Positions 1 to 6,899 of a stretch of 7,026 nucleotides of DNA are shown here, piece after piece; positions within the stretch are counted from its first letter, which is position 1, and each line of letters starts with the position of its first letter. Source of the stretch: Spirochaetota bacterium (GTDB lineage: Bacteria > Spirochaetota > B62-G9); contig JALXDB010000159.1 of the NCBI GenBank assembly GCA_026990615.1, positions 1-7,026 on the forward strand, written 5' to 3'. The notes beneath the pieces are model-generated. The model was not told the DNA's origin. It made no database searches and was given only the letters and a program-made list of their open reading frames with translations. A program made the translations under genes and the position numbers.

Positions 1-1
1 C

Positions 2-1492
2 GAGGAGCTTCTTGATGAAGCCAACAGTTATAGAGAACAGATGATTGAAACTCTGAGTGACTACGATGATGAAATAATGGAATACTACCTTGAGGGAAGG
101 GATATCCCCGAGAGCAAAATAAAGAGAGTTTTAAGGCGGGCAACTATAAAGAATGAACTTTTCCCTGTATTAATGGGGTCTGCCTTTAAGAACAAGGGAG
201 TACAGAAGTTGCTGGATGCAATTATAGATTATCTTCCATCACCGGTGGATATTCCACCCGTTGAGGGTGTTTCTGTTAAAACAGGTGAGAAGATAGTTAG
301 AAGAGCTTCAGATGACGAACCATTTTCAGCCCTTGTTTTTAAAATAATGACAGACCCATTTGTAGGTAAGCTCGCATTCTTCAGGGTATATTCCGGTCAT
401 ATCAAGGTAGGGGATACTGTATACAATTCGGGAAAAGACAGGAAAGAGCGCATTGGGCGCCTTGTCCAGATGCATGCAAACAAGAAGCAGGATAGAAAAG
501 AGGTTTATGCAGGAGATATAGTTGCTGCAATCGGGTTGAAGTCTGTATCAACAGGCGACACTCTCAGCGATCTCAAAGATCCTGTTGTTTTAGAAGAGAT
601 GGATTTTCCAGAACCGGTAATTTCAGTTGCTATAGAGCCCAAGTCCAACAGCGATCAGGATAAGCTGTCTGTAGCTTTGACGAAACTGTCGGAAGAAGAT
701 CCTACATTCAAGGTGAGGACCGATGAAGAAACGGGACAAACGATCATTTCCGGAATGGGAGAGCTTCACCTTGAAATAATAGTGGATAGGTTGATAAGGG
801 AGTTTAAGGTAGATGCCTCTGTGGGTGAGCCAGAAGTTGCATACAGAGAGACAATAACAACAAGCGCCGAGGTAGAAGGTAAACATATAAAGCAAACAGG
901 TGGCCATGGTCAGTACGGACATGTTATTATGAGGTTTGAACCGCTTGATCCGGGTGCCGGTATTGTGTTTGAGAACAAGGTGGTTGGAGGCCATATCCCG
1001 AAGGAGTATATTCCGGCTATAGAAAGCGGGATTATAGAGGCTGCTGATAATGGAGTTCTGGCAGGTTATCCTGTTATAGATTTTAAAGCCGTATTGCTGG
1101 ATGGCTCTTACCATGAGGTGGATTCATCAGAACTGGCCTTTAAGATTGCAGCCATGAATGCGTTTAGAGAGGGAATGAAAAGGGCAAGACCTATTTTACT
1201 TGAACCGATTATGTCTGTAGAGGTGGTAACTCCGGAAGAGTACCTTGGCGAGATAATAAAAGACCTCTCAGCAAGAAGGGGTAAAGTCCTTGGATTTGAA
1301 GAGAGACAGCACGGTAAGATAGTAATTGCAGAATGCCCATTGAAGGAGATGTTTGGATATGCAACACAGCTTAGGTCTCACAGTCAGGGACGTGCAAATT
1401 ATTCAATGAAGTTCTCGCATTACAGCGAAGTACCCGGTTCTATCCAGGAAGAGATAGTACTGGGAATAAAAAAGAAAGCGGTGAAGAGATAG
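2..1492 (+). CDS. fusA: Elongation factor G (EF-G), 5'-truncated by window edge
   Basis: EF-G is the cytoplasmic GTPase that drives translocation of tRNA and mRNA after peptide bond formation. The reading frame is open from base 2, and the first ATG inside the window (base 41) is internal, so about 496 residues of a roughly 690-700 residue family are present. Most of the N-terminal G domain (P-loop, switches) lies off the left edge. Visible landmarks in order are the G5-type GSAFKNKG motif (about 176-199), the domain II beta-barrel, GMGELHLE in domain III (752-775), GGHGQYGHV in domain IV (899-925), and LSARRG in the C-terminal domain V (1265-1282). The end is intact and closes with TAG. The next gene is tuf, as in a standard str operon, which supports the canonical translocase rather than a paralogue such as the tetracycline-protection or spdEFG types. 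No frameshift or missing motif is seen in the part present. Confidence 0.97.
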   Translation, partial: EELLDEANSYREQMIETLSDYDDEIMEYYLEGRDIPESKIKRVLRRATIKNELFPVLMGSAFKNKGVQKLLDAIIDYLPSPVDIPPVEGVSVKTGEKIVRRASDDEPFSALVFKIMTDPFVGKLAFFRVYSGHIKVGDTVYNSGKDRKERIGRLVQMHANKKQDRKEVYAGDIVAAIGLKSVSTGDTLSDLKDPVVLEEMDFPEPVISVAIEPKSNSDQDKLSVALTKLSEEDPTFKVRTDEETGQTIISGMGELHLEIIVDRLIREFKVDASVGEPEVAYRETITTSAEVEGKHIKQTGGHGQYGHVIMRFEPLDPGAGIVFENKVVGGHIPKEYIPAIESGIIEAADNGVLAGYPVIDFKAVLLDGSYHEVDSSELAFKIAAMNAFREGMKRARPILLEPIMSVEVVTPEEYLGEIIKDLSARRGKVLGFEERQHGKIVIAECPLKEMFGYATQLRSHSQGRANYSMKFSHYSEVPGSIQEEIVLGIKKKAVKR

Positions 1493-1513
1493 AAGAGATA
1501 GATATATTTAGCA

Positions 1514-1519
1514 TATAAT
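1514..1519 (+). promoter_or_regulatory. Possible -10 element just after fusA
   Basis: A perfect TATAAT lies 22 nt after the fusA stop codon. I find no good -35 hexamer at 16-18 nt spacing (best about 3 of 6 matches) and no extended -10 TG. In AT-rich DNA this could be chance. If it is active, its transcript would pass through the hairpins at 1548-1583 before reaching tuf. Confidence 0.2.
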
Positions 1520-1547
1520 GTATTTCATGTTTAATTGAACAATAAGC

Positions 1548-1583
1548 AATATCAAAAAAATATTGATATTTTCAATATTTTTT
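1548..1583 (+). terminator. Two overlapping AT-rich hairpins, terminator- or attenuator-like
   Basis: Two perfect inverted repeats share bases. Hairpin A pairs 1548-1555 with 1563-1570 (8 bp, 7-nt loop). Hairpin B pairs 1555-1566 with 1572-1583 (12 bp, 5-nt loop), and its 3' arm ends in six Ts, like the U tract of an intrinsic terminator. Both need bases 1563-1566, so they cannot form fully at the same time. The stems are nearly all A-T, so the stability is modest. The position between fusA and tuf suggests partial termination, or setting the ratio of EF-G to EF-Tu transcripts; that function is inference. Confidence 0.4.
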
Positions 1584-1600
1584 AGTAATTTGTTTTAGCT

Positions 1601-1629
1601 TTGAAGATGTAGCTTGAATTGTAAATAAT
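1601..1629 (+). promoter_or_regulatory. Candidate sigma-70 promoter for tuf
   Basis: TTGAAG (1601-1606, four matches to TTGACA) is followed at 17 nt by AATAAT (1624-1629, five matches to TATAAT), about 33 nt before the tuf start codon. It lies downstream of the hairpins, so it would give tuf and the S10 genes a start independent of fusA. A separate tuf promoter fits the high demand for EF-Tu, but AT-rich spacers produce such matches easily. Confidence 0.35.
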
Positions 1630-1650
1630 TCCAATGATTAAAGTTCGAAG

Positions 1651-1656
1651 AGGAGG
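1651..1656 (+). promoter_or_regulatory. Strong Shine-Dalgarno site of tuf
   Basis: AGGAGG sits 5 nt before the ATG at 1662. It is one of the strongest ribosome binding sites in the window, together with that of rpsC. It fixes the tuf start codon and fits very high expression. Confidence 0.85.
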
Positions 1657-1661
1657 AATAA

Positions 1662-2852
1662 ATGGCTAAAGAGAAATTCGTAAGGACAAAGCCGCATGTA
1701 AATGTGGGTACAATAGGGCACGTAGACCATGGGAAGACCACACTTACATCAGCTATAACTCTCTACCTCGCAAACAAGGGTAAAGCAGAAGCTAAGAAGT
1801 TCGAAGAAATTGATAACGCGCCTGAGGAGAGGGAGAGAGGTATTACGATTGCAACCCAGCATGTTGAGTACGAAACGGATAAGAGGCACTATGCACATGT
1901 AGACTGCCCCGGTCATGCTGATTATGTTAAGAACATGATCACAGGTGCAGCCCAGATGGACGGTGCTATCCTTGTAGTCGCAGCTGATGATGGTCCCATG
2001 GCACAGACCAGGGAGCATATTCTTCTTGCAAGACAGGTAGGTGTACCTGCTATGGTTGTGTTTCTGAATAAGGTTGACAGAGTAGATGATCCTGAGCTTC
2101 TTGAGCTCGTTGAAATGGAAGTTCGTGATTTGTTGAAAGAGTATGATTTTCCTGGTGATGAAGTTCCCGTAATTAAGGGAAGTGCATTGAAGGCTATGGA
2201 GAATCCTACTGATCCGGAAGCAACAAAATGCATACAGGAGCTTCTGGATGCGATCGATGAATACATACCTGAGCCAAAGAGGGAGATTGATAAGCCCTTC
2301 CTGATGCCAATTGAGGATGTATTCTCTATTTCCGGACGTGGAACAGTAGTAACCGGTAGGGTTGAAAGAGGTATAATCAGGGTCAATGATGAAGTCGAAA
2401 TAGTCGGTATAAGACCAACAGTTAAAACAGTGGCTACAGGAATTGAGATGTTTAGAAAGATCCTCGATGAAGGGCAGGCAGGTGATAACATAGGTGTTCT
2501 TTTGAGAGGAATTAAGAGAGAAGAGGTAGAAAGAGGCCAGGTTCTTGCAAAGCCCGGTTCTATAACTCCTCATAAGAAGTTCAAGGCTCAGGTCTACGTA
2601 TTGACAAAAGAGGAAGGTGGTAGACATACTCCATTTTTCAGCGGTTATAGGCCGCAGATCTACATCAGAACAACAGATGTAACGGGTGTTATAACTCTGC
2701 CAGAAGGTGTAGAGATGGTAATGCCCGGTGATAACATCGAAATGACCATTGAGTTAATACACACTGTTGCTATTGAAAAAGGTCTGCGCTTTGCTATTAG
2801 AGAAGGCGGTAGAACAGTTGGCGCAGGCGCAGTAACAGAGATTATTGAATAG
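1662..2852 (+). CDS. tuf: Elongation factor Tu (EF-Tu)
   Basis: EF-Tu carries aminoacyl-tRNA to the ribosomal A site as a GTP complex. The 396-residue product is of normal length and complete. The G domain shows the P-loop GHVDHGKT (residues 19-26), the switch I segment ERERGITI (56-63, with Thr62), DCPGH (81-85, with catalytic His85) and NKVD (136-139). Domains II and III follow, with the family sequences [25 protein letters not shown] and [10 protein letters not shown]. One small oddity is Ala114 in GPMAQTREH, where most EF-Tu proteins I recall have Pro. The start is fixed by AGGAGG 5 nt upstream. It lies 169 nt after fusA behind a candidate promoter, and only 8 nt before rpsJ, so it is probably co-transcribed with the S10 genes. 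Only one tuf copy is visible here; a second elsewhere cannot be excluded. Confidence 0.99.
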   Translation: MAKEKFVRTKPHVNVGTIGHVDHGKTTLTSAITLYLANKGKAEAKKFEEIDNAPEERERGITIATQHVEYETDKRHYAHVDCPGHADYVKNMITGAAQMDGAILVVAADDGPMAQTREHILLARQVGVPAMVVFLNKVDRVDDPELLELVEMEVRDLLKEYDFPGDEVPVIKGSALKAMENPTDPEATKCIQELLDAIDEYIPEPKREIDKPFLMPIEDVFSISGRGTVVTGRVERGIIRVNDEVEIVGIRPTVKTVATGIEMFRKILDEGQAGDNIGVLLRGIKREEVERGQVLAKPGSITPHKKFKAQVYVLTKEEGGRHTPFFSGYRPQIYIRTTDVTGVITLPEGVEMVMPGDNIEMTIELIHTVAIEKGLRFAIREGGRTVGAGAVTEIIE

Positions 2853-2860
2853 GGGTAACC

Positions 2861-3169
2861 ATGGAGATACAGAAAATACGCGTAAAACTTAGGGCTTTCG
2901 ATGCTGAATTGATAGATCAGTCGGCGAAGTCTATAGTAAATGCGGTTACCAGGGCCGGAGCAAAAGTATCCGGCCCTATACCCTTACCAACAAAGATCAA
3001 TAAGTTTACGGTTCTGCGTTCTCCTCATGTTAACAAGAAATCTAGAGAACAGTTCGAGATGAGAACGCATAAGAGACTCATTGATATAATAAATCCGACG
3101 AGTGAAACAATAAATGCACTTATGAGGCTGGAGTTACCAGCAGGTGTGGATGTAGAAATTAAGCAGTAA
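2861..3169 (+). CDS. rpsJ: 30S ribosomal protein S10 (NusE)
   Basis: S10 is a protein of the 30S head that also acts as NusE, a partner of NusB and NusG in transcription antitermination and coupling. The 102-residue product has the usual length and carries the family signature [18 protein letters not shown] at residues 56-73. The start is ATG at 2861; AGGGGT at 2851-2856 overlaps the tuf stop codon and serves as ribosome binding site, which suggests translational coupling to tuf. With an 8-nt gap there is no room for the long regulatory leader that precedes rpsJ in Escherichia coli. The gene that should follow, rplC, is absent; the next gene is rplD, 77 nt downstream. Confidence 0.98.
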   Translation: MEIQKIRVKLRAFDAELIDQSAKSIVNAVTRAGAKVSGPIPLPTKINKFTVLRSPHVNKKSREQFEMRTHKRLIDIINPTSETINALMRLELPAGVDVEIKQ

Positions 3170-3177
3170 TATTTACC

Positions 3178-3199
3178 CTGGTATAAATCTAAATACCAG
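3178..3199 (+). repeat. Inverted repeat after rpsJ (hairpin)
   Basis: CTGGTAT (3178-3184) and its exact reverse complement ATACCAG (3193-3199) flank an 8-nt loop, beginning 8 nt after the rpsJ stop codon. No T run follows, so it is not a standard intrinsic terminator. It could be an mRNA-stabilising or processing hairpin. It marks the place where rplC would be expected. Confidence 0.5.
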
Positions 3200-3216
3200 A
3201 ACTAAGATAAATTAAA

Positions 3217-3236
3217 ACAAATTCCAGTAAATTTGT
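3217..3236 (+). repeat. Inverted repeat just upstream of rplD
   Basis: ACAAATT (3217-3223) and AATTTGT (3230-3236) form a perfect 7-bp stem with a 6-nt loop ending 10 nt before the rplD ATG. It lies against the presumed ribosome-binding region, so it could influence rplD initiation. The stem has only one G-C pair and may be chance in AT-rich DNA. Confidence 0.35.
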
Positions 3237-3246
3237 GAGTGGGAAA

Positions 3247-3879
3247 ATGAATGTAACGGTGTATGGAATAGACGGACAGGAAAAGGGAACAATAGAGTTA
3301 AATGACGAAGTATTTGGGATAAAACCTAATAAATCTGTTATCTACTATGCTCTGAAGGCAGACCTTGCCAATAGAAGGCAGGGAACTGCAAGCACAAAAG
3401 GGCGATCTGAGGTGTCCGGTAGTGGAGCAAAGCCATGGAGACAGAAAGGGACTGGAAGGGCAAGAGCCGGCAGTAGGAGAAGCCCAATATGGGTTGGTGG
3501 TGGTACAGTGTTTGGTCCAAAACCAAGAGATTACAGAATAAAGTTGCCAAAAAAAATGAAGAGGCTTTCGATTAGATCTGTGTTATCGCTGAAGTTAAGC
3601 AATAATCAGTTGAAGGTTGTTGAAAATTTTAAAGTAGAAAGTGGAAAGACAAGGGACTTTTTTAATATTGCAAAGAATCTTTCGGATGAAGATAAGAGAA
3701 AGAGGGTTTTATTTATAGATAAAAATCCAGATGAGCTTAATAAAAGGGCTTCAAGGAATATACCATGGATTATGTACTATGATGCAGATCTTTTAAATAC
3801 AAAGGATCTATATTACTCAACACAGCTAGTTATTACAGAGGATGCTGTTAAACATCTGAATCAGAAATACTCATCTTAA
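3247..3879 (+). CDS. rplD: 50S ribosomal protein L4
   Basis: L4 binds 23S rRNA early in assembly, and its extended loop lines the exit tunnel; in E. coli it also represses the S10 operon. The product is about 210 residues, a normal length. The tunnel-loop signature KPWRQKGTGRARAGS lies at residues 62-76, followed by SPIWVGGGTVFGP and the globular C-terminal half. I start it at ATG 3247 because L4 proteins typically begin just before a strand like NVTVYGIDG. The in-frame GTG at 3235 would add only four residues (MSGK) and lies in the arm of an inverted repeat. The upstream Shine-Dalgarno match is weak (GTGAGTGGG). The gene is preceded by rpsJ rather than rplC, which is unusual, and followed 17 nt later by rplW. 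Confidence 0.96.
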   Translation: MNVTVYGIDGQEKGTIELNDEVFGIKPNKSVIYYALKADLANRRQGTASTKGRSEVSGSGAKPWRQKGTGRARAGSRRSPIWVGGGTVFGPKPRDYRIKLPKKMKRLSIRSVLSLKLSNNQLKVVENFKVESGKTRDFFNIAKNLSDEDKRKRVLFIDKNPDELNKRASRNIPWIMYYDADLLNTKDLYYSTQLVITEDAVKHLNQKYSS

Positions 3880-3896
3880 AGGTATGGGAATCAGCC

Positions 3897-4181
3897 ATGA
3901 AAAAGGGAGATATTATAATTTACCCTGTCGTTACTGAGAAAACTACCATGCTTCAGGAACAGGGGAAGTATGTATTCAAGGTAGACAAGAGGGCTAATAA
4001 GAAGGAAATCATGCAGCAGGTAAAGGAGATATTCAACGTTGATCCTGTATCCTGCAATATTATAAATGTAAAGGGGAAAAAGAGAAGAGAGAGATATAAA
4101 GAGGGAAGGACATCTTCATGGAAAAAGGCAATTATTACCCTTAAAGAAGGGCAAAAGATAGAATTCTTTGAGAGTGTATAA
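3897..4181 (+). CDS. rplW: 50S ribosomal protein L23
   Basis: L23 sits at the exit of the nascent-peptide tunnel, where trigger factor and signal recognition particle dock. The 94-residue product has the expected length. It shows the N-terminal YPVVTEKT segment (residues 9-16), the KYVFKVDKRANKKEI segment (24-38), and the GRTSSWKKAIITLKEGQKI end (70-88) that is typical of bacterial L23. The start is ATG at 3897, 17 nt after the rplD stop codon. The nearest purine-rich stretch (AAAGGT, then GGGAA) is a weak ribosome binding site, so translation may depend on coupling to rplD. The nearby ATG at 3884 is out of frame. Confidence 0.97.
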   Translation: MKKGDIIIYPVVTEKTTMLQEQGKYVFKVDKRANKKEIMQQVKEIFNVDPVSCNIINVKGKKRRERYKEGRTSSWKKAIITLKEGQKIEFFESV

Positions 4182-4212
4182 GAATAGCAAATAAATTGGA
4201 GTGATTTAAAAA

Positions 4213-5037
4213 ATGGCTATAAAAAAGTACAAACCTATAACGCCGGGCAGAAGATTTTTTTCAGTTGTTGTTAAAGATCAGATTACAACTGATGAGCCAT
4301 ACAAACCACTGACAGAGGGAAAGAAGAGGATAAACGGGAGAAACAATTACGGCCGTATTACCCTTCGCAGAAGAGGTGGTGGAACTAAAAAGCTTTATAG
4401 AATTATTGATTTTAAAAGGGATAAATGGGATATAGAAGCAAAGGTCCTTACAATAGAATACGATCCCAACAGGAGTGCATGGATATCTCTTGTTGGTTAT
4501 AAAGATGGAGAAAAGAGATATATACTGCATCCTGAGGGGTTAAAGGTTGGCGACACAATTGTAGCCGGAGAAAAGGTAAAGGTATCTGTCGGGAATGCGA
4601 TGCCTCTGGCTAATATACCTGTTGGTACTATAGTACACAATGTAGAGCTTTATCCCGGTAGAGGAGGGCAGATTGCAAGGGCTGCAGGAGCGTTTGCACA
4701 GATACTCGGCAAAGAGGGAAAATACTGTATATTAAAACTGCCGTCCGGAGAAACCAGGATTGTTCATGAAAGGTGTGTTGCAACAGTTGGCCAGTTGAGC
4801 AATCAGGATCATATAAATGTTTCGCTTGGAAAAGCCGGCAGGTCAAGGTGGCTGGGCAGACGTCCAAAGGTTAGGGGTGTAGCGATGAACCCGGTGGATC
4901 ATCCGCATGGCGGTGGTGAAGGCCGTACATCCGGTGGAAGGCATCCCGTTACTCCATGGGGTAAACCCACAAAAGGCTATAAAACAAGAAAGAAGAATAA
5001 GGTTTCTGATAAGTTTATCATTAGTAGAAGAAAGTAG
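4213..5037 (+). CDS. rplB: 50S ribosomal protein L2
   Basis: L2 is a core 23S rRNA-binding protein needed for subunit association and for peptidyl transferase activity. The 274-residue product has the standard length, with an N-terminal RNA-binding barrel, the [12 protein letters not shown] segment (82-93), [13 protein letters not shown] (127-139), and the C-terminal signature around residues 215-238 that contains [13 protein letters not shown] with the conserved histidines. The basic N-terminal stretch with GRNNYGRIT and [15 protein letters not shown] (42-69) resembles spirochaete L2 proteins as I remember them; this is only a hint at origin. GGAGTGAT at 4198-4205 is a well-placed ribosome binding site, 31 nt after rplW. 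rpsS follows after 10 nt. Confidence 0.99.
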   Translation: MAIKKYKPITPGRRFFSVVVKDQITTDEPYKPLTEGKKRINGRNNYGRITLRRRGGGTKKLYRIIDFKRDKWDIEAKVLTIEYDPNRSAWISLVGYKDGEKRYILHPEGLKVGDTIVAGEKVKVSVGNAMPLANIPVGTIVHNVELYPGRGGQIARAAGAFAQILGKEGKYCILKLPSGETRIVHERCVATVGQLSNQDHINVSLGKAGRSRWLGRRPKVRGVAMNPVDHPHGGGEGRTSGGRHPVTPWGKPTKGYKTRKKNKVSDKFIISRRK

Positions 5038-5050
5038 GGGGTAAAAGTTG
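5036..5050 (+). promoter_or_regulatory. rpsS ribosome binding site with TTG start
   Basis: AGGGGG (5036-5041), overlapping the rplB stop codon, lies 6 nt before a TTG at 5048-5050. Conserved S19 sequence begins immediately after this TTG (SRSIKKGP), and no ATG or GTG lies at the right place, so the site decides for TTG initiation. Confidence 0.75.
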
Positions 5051-5329
5051 TCAAGATCCATTAAAAAAGGTCCATATATTGATAAAAAGTTGTACAAAAA
5101 AGTACTCGAACTGAATAAAAAGAACGAGAAGAAGATCATAAAAACATGGTCAAGAAGGTCAACAATCTTTCCAGAGATGGTTGGCCATACCTTTAATGTA
5201 TACAATGGGAAAAAGTTTTTTCCGGTTTATGTAACAGAAAATATGGTTGGACACAAACTTGGGGAGTTTGCTCCTACAAGAACCTTTAAAGGACATGCAG
5301 GGTCGGAGAAATCTTCTAGAGTAAGATAA
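5048..5329 (+). CDS. rpsS: 30S ribosomal protein S19
   Basis: S19 forms a complex with S13 in the 30S head near the A-site tRNA. The 93-residue product has the family length and the landmarks [14 protein letters not shown] (2-15), [17 protein letters not shown] (33-49) and [18 protein letters not shown] (66-83). It starts with the rare codon TTG, supported by the family N-terminus and the AGGGGG site 6 nt upstream. The gap to rplB is 10 nt and to rplV 11 nt, so the three are almost certainly co-translated from one message. TTG may lower initiation, which close coupling to rplB could offset. Confidence 0.98.
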   Translation: MSRSIKKGPYIDKKLYKKVLELNKKNEKKIIKTWSRRSTIFPEMVGHTFNVYNGKKFFPVYVTENMVGHKLGEFAPTRTFKGHAGSEKSSRVR

Positions 5330-5340
5330 GGGGTGATGGA

Positions 5341-5688
5341 ATGGTCGCACAGGCAATAGCGAAATATGTCAGGGTTTCGCCGAGAAAGGTAAATAAATAC
5401 AGCAGGGCTATTAAAGATATGCCTTACAGAGAGGCATATGCAGCTTTGGGTATAGTAACTTCGAGAGGTGCTAGGGCATTAAGAAAGGTTATTCACTCAG
5501 CTGTATCCAACTTGATGGCAAAGTCCAATAATATAGATGAAGATACAATTCAGATTGAAAGCATCATAGTTAGTGAAGGACCTACATTAAAGAGGTGGAT
5601 ACCGAGAGCGAGAGGCAGGGCCGATAGAATAAGAAAGAGGACCTGTCACATTAAAGTGGTTGTGTCAGGAAAAGAAATAGAGAAATAA
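5341..5688 (+). CDS. rplV: 50S ribosomal protein L22
   Basis: L22 spans several 23S rRNA domains, and its beta-hairpin lines the exit tunnel near the macrolide site. The 115-residue product is complete. It begins with [13 protein letters not shown] (5-17) and carries the hairpin region [19 protein letters not shown] (79-97), then [10 protein letters not shown] (99-108). The start is ATG at 5341 behind AGGGGTGA (5329-5336), which begins at the last base of the rpsS stop codon. An ATG at 5336 is out of frame. No deletion or insertion is visible in the tunnel hairpin. Confidence 0.98.
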   Translation: MVAQAIAKYVRVSPRKVNKYSRAIKDMPYREAYAALGIVTSRGARALRKVIHSAVSNLMAKSNNIDEDTIQIESIIVSEGPTLKRWIPRARGRADRIRKRTCHIKVVVSGKEIEK

Positions 5689-5701
5689 ACTGGAGGTTTT
5701 A

Positions 5702-6397
5702 ATGGGGCAAAAGGTCAACCCAATTGGTTTAAGGCTTGGAATTACCAGGACATGGGAGTCCAGGTGGTTTGCAAGAAAAGATTATGCAAAGCTCCTGCAT
5801 GAAGATCTGAAAATCAGGAAGCATGTAAAAGAGAAACTTAAAAATGGTGAGGTTTCCCATGTGGAGATAATAAGATACCCTGAAAAGATAAACGTAATAA
5901 TTCACACTGCGAGACCGGGAATTGTAATCGGTAGAAAAGGTGTAGAGGTTGAAAATTTGAGTAAAGAGCTTTCGGAATATACGGATAAAGCAATACAGAT
6001 AAAGATAAAAGAGATTAAAACACCGGAACTTGATGCGGAACTGGTTGCACAGAGTGTTGCAAGGCAGCTTGAGGGAAGAATATCCTTCAGAAGGGCGATG
6101 AAAAAGGCAATAAGTTCTGCTATGCAAGCCGGTGCAAGAGGTATAAAAATATCTGTTTCTGGAAGGCTCGGCGGTGCCGAAATGGCAAGAACCGAGCATT
6201 ACATGGATGGTATGGTTCCACTACACACTTTCAGGGCAGATATAGACTACGGATTTGCAGAGGCAAAAACTACCTTCGGTACAATCGGGGTAAAAGTCTG
6301 GATAAACAAAGGAGAGATATTCAAGAAAGAGAAGATGCAGGATGCTGGATTGCTTCTTAGAAAGAAGAAACCTGTTGGTGCCAAACCGGGTATTTAG
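5702..6397 (+). CDS. rpsC: 30S ribosomal protein S3
   Basis: S3 lies at the mRNA entry channel of the 30S subunit and contributes to helicase activity. The 231-residue product begins with [14 protein letters not shown] and contains a type-2 KH domain, whose GRKG loop is at residues 77-80, within [13 protein letters not shown]. The C-terminal domain shows [13 protein letters not shown] (151-163), [17 protein letters not shown] (172-188) and [10 protein letters not shown] (196-205). The tail ends soon after [11 protein letters not shown], at the ordinary length. TGGAGGT (5691-5697) gives a strong ribosome binding site, 4 nt before the ATG and just after rplV. The gap to rplP is 57 nt, wider than the neighbours. 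Confidence 0.99.
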   Translation: MGQKVNPIGLRLGITRTWESRWFARKDYAKLLHEDLKIRKHVKEKLKNGEVSHVEIIRYPEKINVIIHTARPGIVIGRKGVEVENLSKELSEYTDKAIQIKIKEIKTPELDAELVAQSVARQLEGRISFRRAMKKAISSAMQAGARGIKISVSGRLGGAEMARTEHYMDGMVPLHTFRADIDYGFAEAKTTFGTIGVKVWINKGEIFKKEKMQDAGLLLRKKKPVGAKPGI

Positions 6398-6423
6398 GCG
6401 GGTATAGTAAGAAAAACTCCCGC
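6398..6423 (+). repeat. Short GC hairpin between rpsC and rplP
   Basis: GCGGG (6398-6402), starting right after the rpsC stop codon, can pair with CCCGC (6419-6423) across a 16-nt loop. The stem is GC-rich but short, and no T run follows, so termination is unlikely. It could affect mRNA decay or separate translation of rpsC and rplP. It may also be chance. Confidence 0.3.
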
Positions 6424-6454
6424 TGCATAATGATATTGATATAGGGGAAGAGAG

Positions 6455-6868
6455 ATGTTACAACCCAGTAGATACAAGTACAGGAGAAAACAGAGAGGCA
6501 GAATGAAAGGTATCGCCTCGAGGGGCAATACTGTTGCTTTTGGCGAATATGGCCTTTCGGCTCTCGAACCTGCATGGATAAGTAACAGGCAGATAGAGGC
6601 TGCTCGTATTGCACTTACAAGGTATATGAAGAGGGGTGGAAAGGTCTGGATAAGAATTTTTCCAGATATGCCTTATACAAAAAAACCTGCTGAAACTCGA
6701 ATGGGTAAAGGAAAAGGAATGCCTGAGTACTGGGTGGCCGTGGTTAAACCTGGCAGGATAATGTTCGAGGTAGCCGGTGTTCGTGAGGAAGTTGCGAGGG
6801 AGGCTTTAAGGCTTGCGTCCCATAAACTTCCGATAAAAACCAAGTTTGTAAAAAGAGTTTCAATATAA
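6455..6868 (+). CDS. rplP: 50S ribosomal protein L16
   Basis: L16 is a late-assembling 50S protein that helps place A-site tRNA in the peptidyl transferase centre. The 137-residue product matches the family in length. It starts [19 protein letters not shown], then has [10 protein letters not shown] (100-109) after the conserved loop [17 protein letters not shown] (77-93). That loop includes the arginine (Arg82) which corresponds to the one hydroxylated in E. coli. The start is ATG at 6455 behind AGGGGAAG (6443-6450). It follows rpsC and precedes rpmC, the standard order. Confidence 0.98.
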   Translation: MLQPSRYKYRRKQRGRMKGIASRGNTVAFGEYGLSALEPAWISNRQIEAARIALTRYMKRGGKVWIRIFPDMPYTKKPAETRMGKGKGMPEYWVAVVKPGRIMFEVAGVREEVAREALRLASHKLPIKTKFVKRVSI

Positions 6869-6899
6869 ATTGCAATTAAGGTGAAGAGCGGGAGATTTA

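Noticed and set aside
623..1114. 163-codon minus-strand frame opposite fusA.
   Set aside because: The fusA frame here carries conserved EF-G motifs. The antisense product shows no recognisable domain and has no convincing ribosome binding site.
1749..2627. Long open frame on the minus strand (292 codons) opposite tuf, with another of 189 codons inside the same region.
   Set aside because: Both lie wholly opposite a highly conserved EF-Tu gene. Their translations look like antisense shadows and match no family I know. Such frames often appear opposite highly biased genes.
3235..3246. GTG at 3235 as the start of rplD.
   Set aside because: It adds only four residues (MSGK) before the usual L4 N-terminus and lies in the arm of an inverted repeat; ATG at 3247 fits the family better.
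3170..3246. Possible remnant or shortened version of L3 in the rpsJ-rplD spacer.
   Set aside because: The frames are short and broken by stops. The longest open stretch into the spacer's end reads only about ten residues and has no L3 feature.
4843..5205. 120-codon minus-strand frame spanning the rplB-rpsS junction, with a hydrophobic Phe/Leu-rich segment.
   Set aside because: The hydrophobic stretch comes from the complement of Lys-rich codons (AAA/AAG read as TTT/CTT), a routine artefact opposite basic ribosomal proteins.
5729..6199. 156-codon minus-strand frame opposite rpsC.
   Set aside because: It is a shadow of a fully conserved S3 gene and has no independent support.
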